In this document: piece by piece, positions 6,381 through 6,471 of the stretch | How the letters are laid out: every line of letters starts with the position of its first letter | Position numbering within the stretch: the stretch's first letter is position 1 | Source of the DNA: Haemophilus parainfluenzae | Lineage (GTDB): Bacteria > Pseudomonadota > Gammaproteobacteria > Enterobacterales > Pasteurellaceae | Assembly (NCBI GenBank): GCA_018381425.1 | Contig: JAGZRY010000092.1 | Span: 1 to 6,471 of the forward strand | Length of the DNA: 6,471 nt | Reading direction: 5' to 3' | Position numbers and translations under genes: made by a program | The notes under the pieces: generated by a model | What the model saw: the letters and a program-made list of their open reading frames with translations, nothing else | What the model was told of the DNA's origin: nothing | Databases searched by the model: none

Positions 6381-6471
6381 TTATTTAAAGGATTGTTTTC
6401 GATATTGTATCGGACTCAGTCCTTTTAATTTTAGTTGAATCCGTCGATGATTATAGTAATCCAAATAATCT
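6381..6471 (-). CDS. IS3-family transposase OrfB, C-terminal fragment (29 aa visible)
   Basis: On the - strand a frame enters from the right edge and ends at TAA (6381-6383 on the + strand). The peptide contains YYNHRRIQLKLKGLSPIQYR, the IS3/IS150-type OrfB C-terminal signature, and ends QSFK. Only this tail is visible, so catalytic residues and intactness cannot be checked. It would mobilise the right-hand element. Confidence 0.85.
   Translation of the reverse strand, partial: DYLDYYNHRRIQLKLKGLSPIQYRKQSFK

Larger units (their letters stand above)
6355..6471 (-). mobile_element. 3' end of a second IS3-family (IS150-like) element, truncated by the window edge
   Basis: A terminal repeat beginning TGATCTGACCCC is followed on the - strand by the end of an IS3-family transposase frame. 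The element points toward the secretion locus, opposite to the left element, so the TPS pair lies between two inward-facing IS 3' ends. The transposase ends differ (17/29 identical), so the two are related but distinct elements. The rest lies beyond the window. Confidence 0.8.

Overview
The window looks like a Pasteurellaceae chromosome segment carrying one two-partner secretion (TPS, type Vb) locus between two insertion-sequence ends. The family assignment is an inference. It rests on AT-rich DNA, the style of the two TPS proteins, and CAAGCGGT words, including one full ACAAGCGGT, that resemble the Actinobacillus-type DNA uptake core. The species cannot be fixed from the sequence alone.

Layout: bases 1-158 are the 3' end of an IS3-family (IS150-like) element on the + strand, comprising the last 41 codons of its transposase and its terminal repeat. 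Only 22 bases later, at 181, the TpsB outer-membrane transporter gene begins (532 aa; signal peptide, two POTRA domains, 16-strand barrel type). A 159-base intergenic region (1780-1938) holds a symmetrical CRP-type site and a candidate extended -10 promoter, followed by a clear ribosome binding site. The TpsA exoprotein gene (1939-6312, 1457 aa) has a signal peptide, a TPS secretion domain with NPNL and NPNGI motifs, a long filamentous-haemagglutinin-type beta-helical body, and a short basic A-rich tail. A hairpin follows the stop. It runs directly into the end of a second IS3-family element on the - strand (6355-6471, last 29 transposase codons).

How the parts work together: both proteins should cross the inner membrane by Sec. 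TpsB should bind the TPS domain of TpsA through its POTRA domains and pass it through the barrel to the cell surface, where it folds into a long beta-helix, most likely an adhesin or haemagglutinin. TpsA lacks a VENN pretoxin motif, a recognisable C-terminal toxin and a downstream immunity gene, so this is not a complete contact-dependent inhibition (CdiBA-I) locus as seen here.

The window holds no obviously new system. The points most worth a second look are the compositionally distinct basic tail of TpsA, the CRP-type promoter that could drive tpsA separately from tpsB, the loss of native upstream DNA in front of tpsB, and the TPS pair lying between two related but non-identical IS ends that face inward.
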